Source: Psychrobacillus psychrodurans (lineage in GTDB: Bacteria; Bacillota; Bacilli; Bacillales_A; Planococcaceae). From it: 64,000 nucleotides of DNA. A program made the translations under genes and the position numbers. Location: NCBI RefSeq assembly GCF_027563345.1, contig NZ_JAMKBK010000003.1; one strand, written 5' to 3'. Under the pieces are notes generated by a model, which saw only the letters and a list, made by a program, of their open reading frames with translations, had not been told where the DNA came from and did no database searches. Positions 7,613-16,655 of the stretch are shown here, piece by piece (the first letter of the stretch is position 1; each line of letters begins with the position of its first letter).

Positions 7613-8845
7613 TTATGATTCTAATAAAAGATCTTCTGGATTTTCAAGTAACTCTTTAACTGTTTTCAGGAATCCAACAGAATCTTTACCATCGATTACA
7701 CGGTGGTCATACGATAATGCTACGTACATCATTGGACGGATTTCAATTTCATTTCCAATAGCAACTGGGCGTTTTTGGATTGTATGCATTCCTAAAATAC
7801 CCACTTGTGTACCATTTAGAATTGGTGTTGACATTAGTGATCCGAAAACCCCACCGTTAGTGATAGTGAAAGAACCGCCAGACATATCTGATAGAGCTAA
7901 TTTGTTATCACGAGCTTTTTTAGCTAGTTCCCCGATATTAGCTTCGATTTCTGAGAAGTTTTTACGATCTGCATCACGAACAATCGGTACTACAAGACCA
8001 CCTTCTGTAGAAACAGCAATACCAATATCATAGAAATTATTTTTTACAATGTCAGTTCCGTCAATTTGAGAATTAACGTATGGATATTTTTTAAGTGCAG
8101 CAACTACCGCTTTAGTAAAGAAAGACATAAATCCTAGACGAACATCGTGATCCTCAAAGAATTTATCTTTTTTACGTGAACGCAATGCCATAACATTTGT
8201 CATATCAATTTCATTGAAAGTTGTAAGCATAGCAGTATTTTGTCTTACTTCTAATAAACGTGATGCAATAGTTTGACGACGACGAGACATTTTTTCTCGA
8301 GTTGTTCGGCCGTCATCTTCTTTTGTAGCACTTGCTGCTGATGCAGGTGCTGCTTTTGTAGTAGTTGGTGCAGAACCATGAGCTGAAACATCTTGTACAC
8401 GAACGCGACCCATTGGATCTACTGGTGAAATTTCACTTAAATTAATGCCTTTTTCACGAGCTAATTTACGCGCTGCAGGACTAGCAATAGTGCGGTCTTG
8501 CTCATTTGTAGTTTCCTCAGCAACTGGTGCTTTAGGTGCTTCAGTAGCTTTTACCTCTTCTTTTGCCTCAGACTGTGCAGCAGGTGCAGGTGCTGATGCA
8601 GTTGAACCTGAACCAGCTCCTACTACTGCGATTACTTGCCCTACTTGTACTGTATCTCCTTCAGCAGCTAGAAGTTCACTTACTACTCCAGCTTCTTCAG
8701 AAATAACTTCTACATTAACTTTATCTGTTTCAAGTTCTACGATGAACTCACCTTTTTCAACTGTATCACCCGGTTGTTTTAACCACTGTGCAATGGTACC
8801 CTCTGTAATCGATTCTGCTAACTCTGGAACAATAATTTCTGCCAC
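7613..8845 (-). CDS. odhB: 2-oxoglutarate dehydrogenase E2 (dihydrolipoyl succinyltransferase)
   Basis: A 410-residue E2 with the usual order: a lipoyl domain at residues 1-76 (lipoylated K42 in ELETDKVNVE), an Ala/Pro-rich linker, the peripheral subunit-binding domain near 117-155 (ASPAARKLAREKGINL), a second flexible linker, and the acyltransferase domain ending in YDHRVIDGKDSV with the catalytic His/Asp pair. It forms the core of the TCA-cycle complex that moves the succinyl group from lipoamide to CoA. It lies 29 bp downstream of the E1 gene and a strong terminator follows, so odhA-odhB is a two-gene operon. The E3 gene is not in the window. Confidence 0.97.
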   Translation of the reverse strand: MAEIIVPELAESITEGTIAQWLKQPGDTVEKGEFIVELETDKVNVEVISEEAGVVSELLAAEGDTVQVGQVIAVVGAGSGSTASAPAPAAQSEAKEEVKATEAPKAPVAEETTNEQDRTIASPAARKLAREKGINLSEISPVDPMGRVRVQDVSAHGSAPTTTKAAPASAASATKEDDGRTTREKMSRRRQTIASRLLEVRQNTAMLTTFNEIDMTNVMALRSRKKDKFFEDHDVRLGFMSFFTKAVVAALKKYPYVNSQIDGTDIVKNNFYDIGIAVSTEGGLVVPIVRDADRKNFSEIEANIGELAKKARDNKLALSDMSGGSFTITNGGVFGSLMSTPILNGTQVGILGMHTIQKRPVAIGNEIEIRPMMYVALSYDHRVIDGKDSVGFLKTVKELLENPEDLLLES

Positions 8846-8874
8846 TTCAATTTCCTCCTCTTATCTTTCCTAAC

Positions 8875-11676
8875 TTATAAGCTCTTTAATGTTTCTTCAA
8901 TTATCCGCGTTTGTTCGACTTTATAAGTATCGCCGTCACCTTCAGCAGGGCTTGCTCTATGCACTCGACCAACATAAGTAATTTCTTGATCTTTTGCTAT
9001 TTCTAATAAATATGGTAGAGCAAAGTTCCAAGAGCCCATGTTTTGTGTTTCTTCTTGAGCCCATACAAGTTGCTTCACATTCGGATAACGAGACACAATT
9101 TCCTGTATTTTTTCTTGTGGGAATGGATACAGTTGTTCAACACGTACAATATGAACATATTCAAAATCTGCTCCATCTTTTACTTTGTCTGCCAAGTCTA
9201 TTGCAAGTTTACCACTAACAAAAACAATTTTCTCTACTTTTTCCACTTGTTCACCTAATCCTGGTTGCTCAATAATTGTTTCAAATTGACCTGTAGTCAA
9301 TTCAGACACATCCGCTCCAACTAAAGGATGACGTAATAATGACTTTGGTGAAACAATTATTAATGGACGAATTGCTTCATCTTTAAGCATTTTTGCTTGT
9401 CTGCGTAAAATATGGAAATAGTTAGCAGCACTTGATAGATTGGCTACAGTCCAGTTATTTTCAGCAGCTAGTTGTAAATAACGTTCTAAACGTGCACTAG
9501 AGTGTTCGGACCCTTGGCCTTCTGCTCCATGTGGCAATAGCATTACTAAACCAGATTTAAGCCCCCATTTAGCGCGTGCCGAACTGATAAAGTTATCAAA
9601 CATTACTTGAGCCATATTAGCGAAGTCACCGTATTGTGCTTCCCAAATAGTTAGTGAGTTATTATCCTCTAAATTATAGCCAAATTCATACCCTAGAATA
9701 GCCGCTTCTGTAAGAGGACTATTGTGCACAACGAATGATGCTTTCCCATCACTTATGGAATGAATTGGTGTTAATTCAGCTCCAGTTTTTTCATCATGGA
9801 GTACTAAATGTCTATGTGAGAATGTCCCACGTTGAGCATCTTGACCAGATAAGCGAATAGAATTACCATCTTGTAAGATTGTTGCAAATGCTAGTGTTTC
9901 TGCATGGCCCCAGTCAACTTTCCCCTTACCTTTAAATGGTTCTTCACGGCGCTTTAATATTTTTGCTAATTTTTTGAATGCGTTAAAATCAGAAGGCCAA
10001 GTAAGCAACTCTTCATTAATTTTAGCAAGCTTACTTTCTTCAACACCTGTTTGAAGTTCTGGAATACCATCTAAAACTACCTGAGGTACTACAATTTCAT
10101 GAGCCGTTGATTGTGGAAGTTCTTTAACACGATCATAAGCTTGTTGCATTCCAGCGAAAACCGATTCATCCAACGTTTTAACTTCTGAAGAATCCATTAA
10201 ACTTTCTTCCACTAACTGCTGTCCATATAATTCACGAACAGTTGGATGCTTATGAATAGAATGATACATAGCAGGATTTGTTACTAGCGGCTCATCCATT
10301 TCGTTATGACCATAGCGACGATAACCTAATAAGTCAATTACAATATCTTTTCCAAATTTTTGGCGATATTCATGAGCAAACTTAGCAACTCCAACTACTG
10401 CTTCAGGATCATCAGCATTCACATGCACTACAGGTACTTCATATCCTTTTGCTGGATCAGAAGAATAGTTAGTAGAGCGTGAATCATAATGTTCTGTGGT
10501 AAAACCAATCATATTATTCGCAATTATATGGATAGAACCACCAGTTTGATATCCACGAACTCTGCTATAATTCAAAACTTCAGTTACTACCCCTTGCCCT
10601 GGGAATGCAGCGTCACCATGCACTAGTATAGCAAAAGCAGCATTTTTATCTTGAACAGGGTAACCAGCAGCATCAGTTGTTTCTTGTGCGGCACGTGTTT
10701 GACCTGTAACAATTGGACTAACCACTTCAAGATGTGAAGGATTATAAGCAAGTTTAACTGTTAAACCAGATTGCGAGCGGTAACTTGCTCCTTTATGGTA
10801 TTTAACATCCCCGAACCAGCCCTCAGAAAGTTCCAATGAACCATCTTTTGGTAAAAAAGAGTCAGTAGGTACATGGGCAAATTCCGCAAACATCATTTCA
10901 TATGGTTTGTTAAGAACATGAGTTAACACATTTAAACGACCACGATGTGCCATACCAATATTTACTTGCTTAGTTTTTGTTCTATCTGATTGACGAACTA
11001 ACTCATCCATTAATAATACTAAAGAATCTAATCCTTCAATTGAGAAGCGTTTTGCTCCTACAAATGTTCGATGAATGAATTTCTCGAATCCTTCAACTTG
11101 TGTTAAACGTTTAAGTAATTGTTTTTTGTCTTCAGTTGAAATTTTTTCTTTCACATTGCCTTTTTCTATCTTCTCTTGTAACCAAGCACGTTCATCTGAG
11201 TTAACAATATGAGCAATTTCAAATGCAATCTTATCAGAATACATTGAACGTAAATGTTCAATTGCTTGTAATCCATTCATAATATTTGCTGGTGCATTGC
11301 GGATTAGGAACGATACAGGTATTTCTCTCAAATCTTGCTCAGTTAAACCATAAGTACCTAGATTCATCTTAGAATCTTCTTTTGGTCCATCATTTAATGG
11401 ATAAATATTAGCAGTTAAGTGACCATGAGTGCGAATTGCATCTGCAAGCTGAATTGCGTTAATCACTTTCTCGAAATTATTCGGCTCGACTGCTGGTGTA
11501 TCAGAGTTATTAGATGAAACAGAAGCCGGAATCTTAGGTGCACCGTATTGCTGAAATAACTGTACTAATTCAGGATCTACATCGTCAGGAGACTGTAAAA
11601 ACACATCATACTGCTCCATCACATAACCAAGGTTCGGACCAGAAAAAGCTGACCAAGGTGTTTGATTGTTCGACAT
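8875..11676 (-). CDS. odhA: 2-oxoglutarate dehydrogenase E1
   Basis: A 933-residue thiamine-diphosphate-dependent E1 that decarboxylates 2-oxoglutarate in the TCA cycle. Recognisable segments include MAHRGRLNVLTHVLNKP, GDAAFPGQGVV (ThDP/Mg binding) and GYRRYGHNE, then the transketolase-like pyrimidine-binding half (SGQDAQRGTFSHRH) and the C-terminal AQEETQNMGSW. The length agrees with the B. subtilis enzyme (about 940). The ATG is preceded by TTGGAGG. The upstream 260 bp is very AT-rich, with no clear regulatory box that I can name; in B. subtilis the operon is catabolite-repressed. Confidence 0.97.
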   Translation of the reverse strand: MSNNQTPWSAFSGPNLGYVMEQYDVFLQSPDDVDPELVQLFQQYGAPKIPASVSSNNSDTPAVEPNNFEKVINAIQLADAIRTHGHLTANIYPLNDGPKEDSKMNLGTYGLTEQDLREIPVSFLIRNAPANIMNGLQAIEHLRSMYSDKIAFEIAHIVNSDERAWLQEKIEKGNVKEKISTEDKKQLLKRLTQVEGFEKFIHRTFVGAKRFSIEGLDSLVLLMDELVRQSDRTKTKQVNIGMAHRGRLNVLTHVLNKPYEMMFAEFAHVPTDSFLPKDGSLELSEGWFGDVKYHKGASYRSQSGLTVKLAYNPSHLEVVSPIVTGQTRAAQETTDAAGYPVQDKNAAFAILVHGDAAFPGQGVVTEVLNYSRVRGYQTGGSIHIIANNMIGFTTEHYDSRSTNYSSDPAKGYEVPVVHVNADDPEAVVGVAKFAHEYRQKFGKDIVIDLLGYRRYGHNEMDEPLVTNPAMYHSIHKHPTVRELYGQQLVEESLMDSSEVKTLDESVFAGMQQAYDRVKELPQSTAHEIVVPQVVLDGIPELQTGVEESKLAKINEELLTWPSDFNAFKKLAKILKRREEPFKGKGKVDWGHAETLAFATILQDGNSIRLSGQDAQRGTFSHRHLVLHDEKTGAELTPIHSISDGKASFVVHNSPLTEAAILGYEFGYNLEDNNSLTIWEAQYGDFANMAQVMFDNFISSARAKWGLKSGLVMLLPHGAEGQGSEHSSARLERYLQLAAENNWTVANLSSAANYFHILRRQAKMLKDEAIRPLIIVSPKSLLRHPLVGADVSELTTGQFETIIEQPGLGEQVEKVEKIVFVSGKLAIDLADKVKDGADFEYVHIVRVEQLYPFPQEKIQEIVSRYPNVKQLVWAQEETQNMGSWNFALPYLLEIAKDQEITYVGRVHRASPAEGDGDTYKVEQTRIIEETLKSL

Positions 11677-11937
11677 TTAAAAAAACCTCCAACATTTTGT
11701 GCCTTCTAGGCATTTATAAAAAATACATTTTAATGGATAAAAAAGTTCCAGTATATATAGAACATAATACACGCAAATACACGTATATAGTTTACCTCTT
11801 TTTTATATATCTCAAACTATCCTTATATAAGAACAATTTTTCCATCTCAATCTTACTACTATAGGAAAAAAATACAATGGTTTTTTTCAAAAAAATAAAG
11901 TAATTTGTCATATTTTTTATACTTTTACACTGAATCA

Positions 11938-13314
11938 TTATTCACTTGTTAATTTAGGGAATAAAATGTAAAATTTTGTACCTTTACCTTTTTCACTTTC
12001 CACTGAAATTGTACCGCCGTATTCATCTATCAAGCTCTTGGTTATACTTAATCCTAACCCTGAACCACCATTACTTTTAGTTCTCGCTTCATCAACTATA
12101 AAAAAGCGTTCAAAAATTTTAGGTAACAAGGAATCTTTGATACCAACTCCATTGTCTTCCACTGTAATTTGCACTTGATCTGTGTAATTTGCAACAATCA
12201 CCCTGATATATGGTTGATTATCATTATATTTTATCGCATTTTCTATTAGATTACGCAGAATTTGCTCTAAAGCAGTAGGCGGAACAGGTACTTTTATTTG
12301 TTCATCTCCAAGAATTTCTATTGTTGTCCCAGTTGATAAATGTAAATAACTTTGCTGTAGCTGTTGAAGGATATTTATTACAGTAGTTGCTTCCTTCATG
12401 TTATTATGCTCATTTTTTGCAAGCTTTAACATTTCTTCGATTAATAACTTCATTTTTTGTATTTCAGAGAGGGATATCTCCAGGGAATCATCTAGTATGG
12501 AGCGATCTTCTTTTCCCCAGCGATTCAATAGCGATAAGTGCCCCTCCACGACCTGTACGGGGGTACGTAATTCATGGGAAACATTTTGGATAAATTCTTC
12601 TTGTCTTGTAATCGTTTTAGATACTTCATCCATCAATTCCTTGTAAATTTTTAAAAGCTCTCCGATTTCATCCTCATTGTCATATTGAAAACTCACTTTT
12701 TGGGTGAACTTAGTCTGTTTCGCAAGCTGCATCTCATCTCTTAATTCCTTAATTGGCTTCAGCAATATCGAGGATAGTACAAAGGCTATCAACGCAGATA
12801 GAACTAGTGCAATGATTGTGAATATGCCCATAGCAATTAATATATAATTCATGAGCTGAGAAAAACTTTCTAAACTATGAGAGATTTGTACATATCCTTT
12901 AAATAATCCAAAGTCTATCTCTGCTACCTTATGAAAAACTAGTTTTCCATCTATCTCTTCTCTAACAAATTCCTCCGTTTGGAATGTACTTGTTTCTGGA
13001 AACTCGCTTGCATCATTGATTCTAAGAATCTCTATGCCATCGTCGTTTAAGATACGAACCGATTGTTTTTGATTGACCAATTGATTGAGTAAAGTCCTAT
13101 TTTTTTGAATATCTTGTATGGAAATAATGGGTCCATTAGAAATAAAAAAATGAGAAACTTCATCTAATGTATTCTGGGCAATTTTTTTCTCGGAAATTTG
13201 CAACCAATTGAAAAGAGAAAAATATAATATAATACACATCATAAGAAAGCTTAAAAATATGGAAATCGCGGAAGCATACGTCCATTTTCGTTGTAAAGTC
13301 CAATGTCTAATCAT
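11938..13314 (-). CDS. OmpR-partner sensor histidine kinase (ArlS/YkoH-like)
   Basis: A 458-residue membrane sensor kinase. TM1 is near residues 14-36 and an extracytoplasmic loop spans about 37-155. TM2 is near 157-182, followed by a HAMP domain. The H-box is FIQNVSHELRTP with the phosphorylated H247. The ATPase domain has an N-box (NLIENAIKYND), G1 (VEDNGVGI) and G2 (GGSGLGLSI). The size and loop architecture resemble S. aureus ArlS and B. subtilis YkoH. It overlaps the response regulator gene by 4 bp, so the two are translationally coupled. The stimulus is unknown. Confidence 0.9.
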   Translation of the reverse strand: MIRHWTLQRKWTYASAISIFLSFLMMCIILYFSLFNWLQISEKKIAQNTLDEVSHFFISNGPIISIQDIQKNRTLLNQLVNQKQSVRILNDDGIEILRINDASEFPETSTFQTEEFVREEIDGKLVFHKVAEIDFGLFKGYVQISHSLESFSQLMNYILIAMGIFTIIALVLSALIAFVLSSILLKPIKELRDEMQLAKQTKFTQKVSFQYDNEDEIGELLKIYKELMDEVSKTITRQEEFIQNVSHELRTPVQVVEGHLSLLNRWGKEDRSILDDSLEISLSEIQKMKLLIEEMLKLAKNEHNNMKEATTVINILQQLQQSYLHLSTGTTIEILGDEQIKVPVPPTALEQILRNLIENAIKYNDNQPYIRVIVANYTDQVQITVEDNGVGIKDSLLPKIFERFFIVDEARTKSNGGSGLGLSITKSLIDEYGGTISVESEKGKGTKFYILFPKLTSE

Positions 13315-13985
13315 CTCATAACATACCCTACGCCTCTAACCGTTTCAATTATTGCAGCAATTTCAGCAGGCAGTTTTTTTCTCAAATGCCTTATGTATAC
13401 ATCCACTACATTTGTTTCAACCTCAACATCATATCCCCACACTTTTTCCAAAATGGCATCTCTAGACAACACCATATTATAATTTTCCATTAAATAGACG
13501 AGCATATCATACTCAGTTTTTGTTAATTCAATTTCTTTTCCATCATAGAAGACTTGATGAGCTTTCTGTTCAATAGTTAGACCTTGGATTGTCAATTCAC
13601 TTTTACCATCTACTGCTGAGGGCTCTACCCTTCTTAGAACTGCTCGTATTCTTGCTAATAGCTCTTCGATAGCAAATGGTTTCACCACATAGTCATCTGC
13701 TCCAGTCTCTAGGCCGGATACACGATCTATAATCGCGTCTCTGGCAGTGATTAGTATAATAGGCGTACTTTTCTTTTTGCGTACACGTCGACATATTTCT
13801 AATCCGTTCAAATTTGGTAGCATGACATCGATTAGCATAAGATCGTAATCATGATTTAAAGCTAAATCTGCTCCTTCTCGCCCATCATTAGAAACAGTAA
13901 CTAGAAAATTTTCATGCTTTAGCTCAAGCTCCACAAACTTCGCAATATTTACTTCATCTTCTATTAATAAAATATGTTGTGTCAT
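13311..13985 (-). CDS. OmpR-family response regulator (ArlR/YkoG-like)
   Basis: A 224-residue response regulator. The receiver domain has the acidic pocket E9/D10, phospho-acceptor D53 (LMLIDVMLPN) and the switch lysine in YVVKPFAIEE. The C-terminal winged-helix DNA-binding domain ends in VWGYDVEVETNVVDVYIRHLRKK...TVRGVGYVMR, typical of the OmpR/PhoB class. It is the first gene of the pair, with the kinase overlapping its 3' end. ArlR/CiaR-type regulators act in surface and virulence control, but the targets here cannot be read from the sequence. Confidence 0.9.
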   Translation of the reverse strand: MTQHILLIEDEVNIAKFVELELKHENFLVTVSNDGREGADLALNHDYDLMLIDVMLPNLNGLEICRRVRKKKSTPIILITARDAIIDRVSGLETGADDYVVKPFAIEELLARIRAVLRRVEPSAVDGKSELTIQGLTIEQKAHQVFYDGKEIELTKTEYDMLVYLMENYNMVLSRDAILEKVWGYDVEVETNVVDVYIRHLRKKLPAEIAAIIETVRGVGYVMR

Positions 13986-14057
13986 CTCCTACATTCCTTT
14001 CTATACTTGTTCCTTTGTTCACCTATCATAGGACAAATGAAAGAAAAAGCCGTTCTA

Positions 14058-15710
14058 TTAAGTCTGAACGGCATTGGTATATATATAATTGTTCTTTCCA
14101 TTCTTCTTTGCGATGTATAGCGCTTGATCGGCATGATCTAATAGCTCGTCTATGGAAGAGCCGTCATTTGGGAACATGGCAATCCCAATCGACGAAGTTG
14201 GCGAAAAGTATGACTCCTCTATAATCCAACCTTTTCGTAGGTTTTGCTGGATTGTCTGAACAATTTCTTCAATTGTAATGCTTCTTCCATTCACGTAATC
14301 TGCAATCTGATCAATGATTATGACAAATTCATCGCCACCAATTCGATATACATTGTACTTATAGTGTAAACTGTTCTGAAGCTTTTCAGCAAAATGAGTT
14401 AAAAACTGATCCCCAACATCATGTCCGTATTGATCATTAATCGCTTTAAAATTATCGCCATCAATATATAATAACCCTACATTCGGAAACTCTGAACTTA
14501 CAGATGAGATATAAACTGGAAAGTCTTCATAAAAAGAACGTCGATTTGGTAGACTAGTTAAACTATCATGATAGGCCATAAACTTTAGCTTATCTTCTAA
14601 GGCTCTTTTCTCTGTAATTTCACGAGATACAATAACGAACCATTTTTCCTTCTCATCATCGACTGTGTTCTCTACGGTCGTTACTGATGTATCCGTCCAA
14701 ATAGAGTTTCCATCCTTTGTTTGTAGAAGAAGTTCTACTCGGAACTTATCTAACATCTTTAACTTAGATAAACTTACTGTTTCGGTTTGATCTGTTATCA
14801 GATTAAAATAATAACTACCTAGTAATTCTTCTTTATCATATTTTAATATTGTTTCATGACTTGGTGAGGAGTAAAGTAAGTAACCTTCTGCATCTGTTAT
14901 AGCTATTAAATCATTTGAGTGTTCTGTAATTAATTTAAAGGAGCGCTCTATATTTCGAAGTTCGTTCATCATACGTTTCTTTTCCGTATCATCAAATTGT
15001 ATAGTTAAATACTTTTCAATTTGTCCTAAATCATTTTTAATGGGTACAACGGTCGCATTCACCCAAAAAAAGGATCCATCCTTTGTTCGATTACGTATTT
15101 GGCCATGCCAAATATCTCCTTTACCTATCGTTTCCCACAAATTAGAGAAAAAAGATTCGTCATGATAGTTAGAATTTATCATATGAAATGTTTTACCTAT
15201 CACATCTTCTCTTTTAAATTTCGTTGTAGTTTCAAATAGTTCGTTTACTGTTTCAATTATTCCATCCTGATTTGTCAACGCAACTAATGCAACTTCATTA
15301 ATAGCTTTACTGTAAGACTCCAAAACATAGGTAGAATCTTTCATATTCTGTGTCCGAGAAACTTCTTTAGTTGTTGCTAAAATATAACTAATTCCATTTT
15401 CGTAAATGGGTATAGCTGTTGTTTCATTTATATTTGTTTCACTTTGTACACAATGATGATCATGGTAGGAAACAGATTTTTTTTGCAAGCATGCTCGATT
15501 ATAATGTTGAATAATGGTTCTATTGTGCAGTTCACTAAAACATTCATCCAGTGTCTTCCCTATAGGATTTTCTGAAAAAAGCTCTTCTGCTTTTTTGTTG
15601 ATAAACTCATATATATAAGAAGAATCTTCTTTTCGCATAAAGAACACATATTCATCGGCTAAATCATATAATAAATGAAATTGAGTATGGTTTAAGAAAG
15701 ATTGAGACAT
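14058..15710 (-). CDS. multi-PAS diguanylate cyclase
   Basis: A 550-residue soluble protein with three PAS-type sensory domains (about residues 10-115, 125-245 and 250-370; the PAC motif DGSFFWVNATVVPIKN is clear) and a C-terminal GGDEF domain with the active-site motif GGDEF at 458-462. No EAL domain is attached, so cyclic-di-GMP synthesis is expected. The segment ahead of the GGDEF motif (YKYNVYRI) has no RxxD inhibitory site, which suggests no product feedback. No transmembrane helix is visible; a redox, flavin or haem signal is possible. It is monocistronic. Confidence 0.88.
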   Translation of the reverse strand: MSQSFLNHTQFHLLYDLADEYVFFMRKEDSSYIYEFINKKAEELFSENPIGKTLDECFSELHNRTIIQHYNRACLQKKSVSYHDHHCVQSETNINETTAIPIYENGISYILATTKEVSRTQNMKDSTYVLESYSKAINEVALVALTNQDGIIETVNELFETTTKFKREDVIGKTFHMINSNYHDESFFSNLWETIGKGDIWHGQIRNRTKDGSFFWVNATVVPIKNDLGQIEKYLTIQFDDTEKKRMMNELRNIERSFKLITEHSNDLIAITDAEGYLLYSSPSHETILKYDKEELLGSYYFNLITDQTETVSLSKLKMLDKFRVELLLQTKDGNSIWTDTSVTTVENTVDDEKEKWFVIVSREITEKRALEDKLKFMAYHDSLTSLPNRRSFYEDFPVYISSVSSEFPNVGLLYIDGDNFKAINDQYGHDVGDQFLTHFAEKLQNSLHYKYNVYRIGGDEFVIIIDQIADYVNGRSITIEEIVQTIQQNLRKGWIIEESYFSPTSSIGIAMFPNDGSSIDELLDHADQALYIAKKNGKNNYIYTNAVQT

Positions 15711-15899
15711 CTATTTAAAAACTCCTGTCAAGTTCTATACTAAGCTAATTTAATCATATGTATTTAAGAAGAAACATACAAGTATTTAACATATATTTTT
15801 AGATAATATTTTTTCCAAAAGTTTAATTATTTTTAAAATACTTTCTACTATGCAAAATAGAAAAAACAAAGTATATTATTAATGCAAATAATTTTATAA

Positions 15900-16027
15900 G
15901 GCAAAGTTCGCTTTGCCGAGGGAAGGCAAATGGTGCGCCACCAGTTTTGAGCTGGTCCTAGTAGGTTCGATTCCTACCCCGAAATTTTTTATGCACGATG
16001 AAGTGAAAAATTTCAGGGGAACTAGGA
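15900..16027 (+). ncRNA. tRNA-like RNA element upstream of a GNAT gene
   Basis: Positions 15900-15917 form a perfect 7-bp hairpin with a TTCG tetraloop. Next comes a tRNA-like cloverleaf: GGG (15920-15922), AA, a 3-bp D-stem GGC/GCC around a 9-base loop with the usual GG, and an anticodon arm ACCAG/CTGGT with loop TTTTGAG (anticodon position UUG). A 4-base variable region and a T-arm GTAGG/CCTAC with the canonical loop TTCGATT follow, closed by CCC (15978-15980). The acceptor stem is only 3 bp and there is no CCA, so this is not a normal tRNA. A downstream segment (16006-16027) can pair with 15956-15990 and would destroy the T-arm. It may be a leader regulator, a YrlA-like tRNA mimic or a decayed tRNA. 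Confidence 0.5.
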
Positions 16028-16069
16028 TGACTCTGCTCATTTATTGGTTCTTTTTAGGGGGCGCTTTTT

Positions 16070-16615
16070 TTGATAAAAAAACGGGATTTATTCGAATGTA
16101 CATCTCTTTATGAACTAATGTCAGAACCAACTATTTTGCCTTTCGTACGTCATAAAGCTAGTTCGGCAGATGAGTATTGGTTTGTGACGAAACAGTTAAT
16201 GGAAGAAGAAGAAAAAGGAACTGTTATTTCTCGAACAATTGTTAGCGACTTTGGTCAACCAATCGGAACAATTAATCTGTTTGATGTAGAAGATGGTGCA
16301 GGATTTTTAGGCACTTGGATTGGCTGCCCTTTTCAAGGTCTGGGATACAATAAAAAAGCTAAAGAACAATTTTTACAGGAACTTTTCTTTGATTTAGATA
16401 TCCATACAGTTTTTTTACGAATTCGCAAAAACAATGCGAAAAGTATACGTGCCACGGAAAAACTTAGATATGCATTAAAAGCAAATGAATCACATCCTTC
16501 TATCTATGCAGAAATAAACGCCTTAGAAGAAGCATTTGATCTATACTATATACCAAAAGACTTGTTCCACTTAGTCCTAATGCAACAAGAAAACGAAGAG
16601 GAACAGGCAATGTAA
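16070..16615 (+). CDS. GNAT N-acetyltransferase, RimJ/RimL-like
   Basis: A 181-residue acetyltransferase of the GNAT fold. The acetyl-CoA-binding region reads GTWIGCPFQGLGYNKKAKEQ, and IRKNNAKSIRATEKLRY matches the family motif N-xxS-xxxxEKxG. RimJ/RimL-like enzymes acetylate protein N-termini, amino acids or antibiotics; the substrate here is unknown. The start is TTG at 16070, with AGGGGG 8-9 bases upstream; no ATG fits. A leader of about 150 bases containing the tRNA-like structure precedes it. It converges with murG and shares a bidirectional terminator. Confidence 0.8.
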   Translation: MIKKRDLFECTSLYELMSEPTILPFVRHKASSADEYWFVTKQLMEEEEKGTVISRTIVSDFGQPIGTINLFDVEDGAGFLGTWIGCPFQGLGYNKKAKEQFLQELFFDLDIHTVFLRIRKNNAKSIRATEKLRYALKANESHPSIYAEINALEEAFDLYYIPKDLFHLVLMQQENEEEQAM

Positions 16616-16621
16616 AAAAAA

Positions 16622-16655
16622 ATCCCGTCACTTTAAATAGTGACGGGAATTTTTT
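16622..16655. terminator. bidirectional terminator between GNAT and murG
   Basis: CCCGTCACT (16624-16632) pairs perfectly with AGTGACGGG (16639-16647), with A-rich 5' and T-rich 3' flanks. It serves the two convergent genes. Confidence 0.9.

Noticed and set aside
15920..15980. Calling the cloverleaf a functional tRNA-Gln(UUG)
   Set aside because: Only 3 bp of acceptor stem, no 7-bp pairing partner for CCCGAAA upstream, a 3-bp D-stem and no CCA. It is tRNA-like, not a standard tRNA.
15913..16113. A 66-codon open frame across the tRNA-like element
   Set aside because: It runs through the structured RNA and into the GNAT gene in another frame, with no ribosome binding site. The arms of the cloverleaf explain the sequence better.
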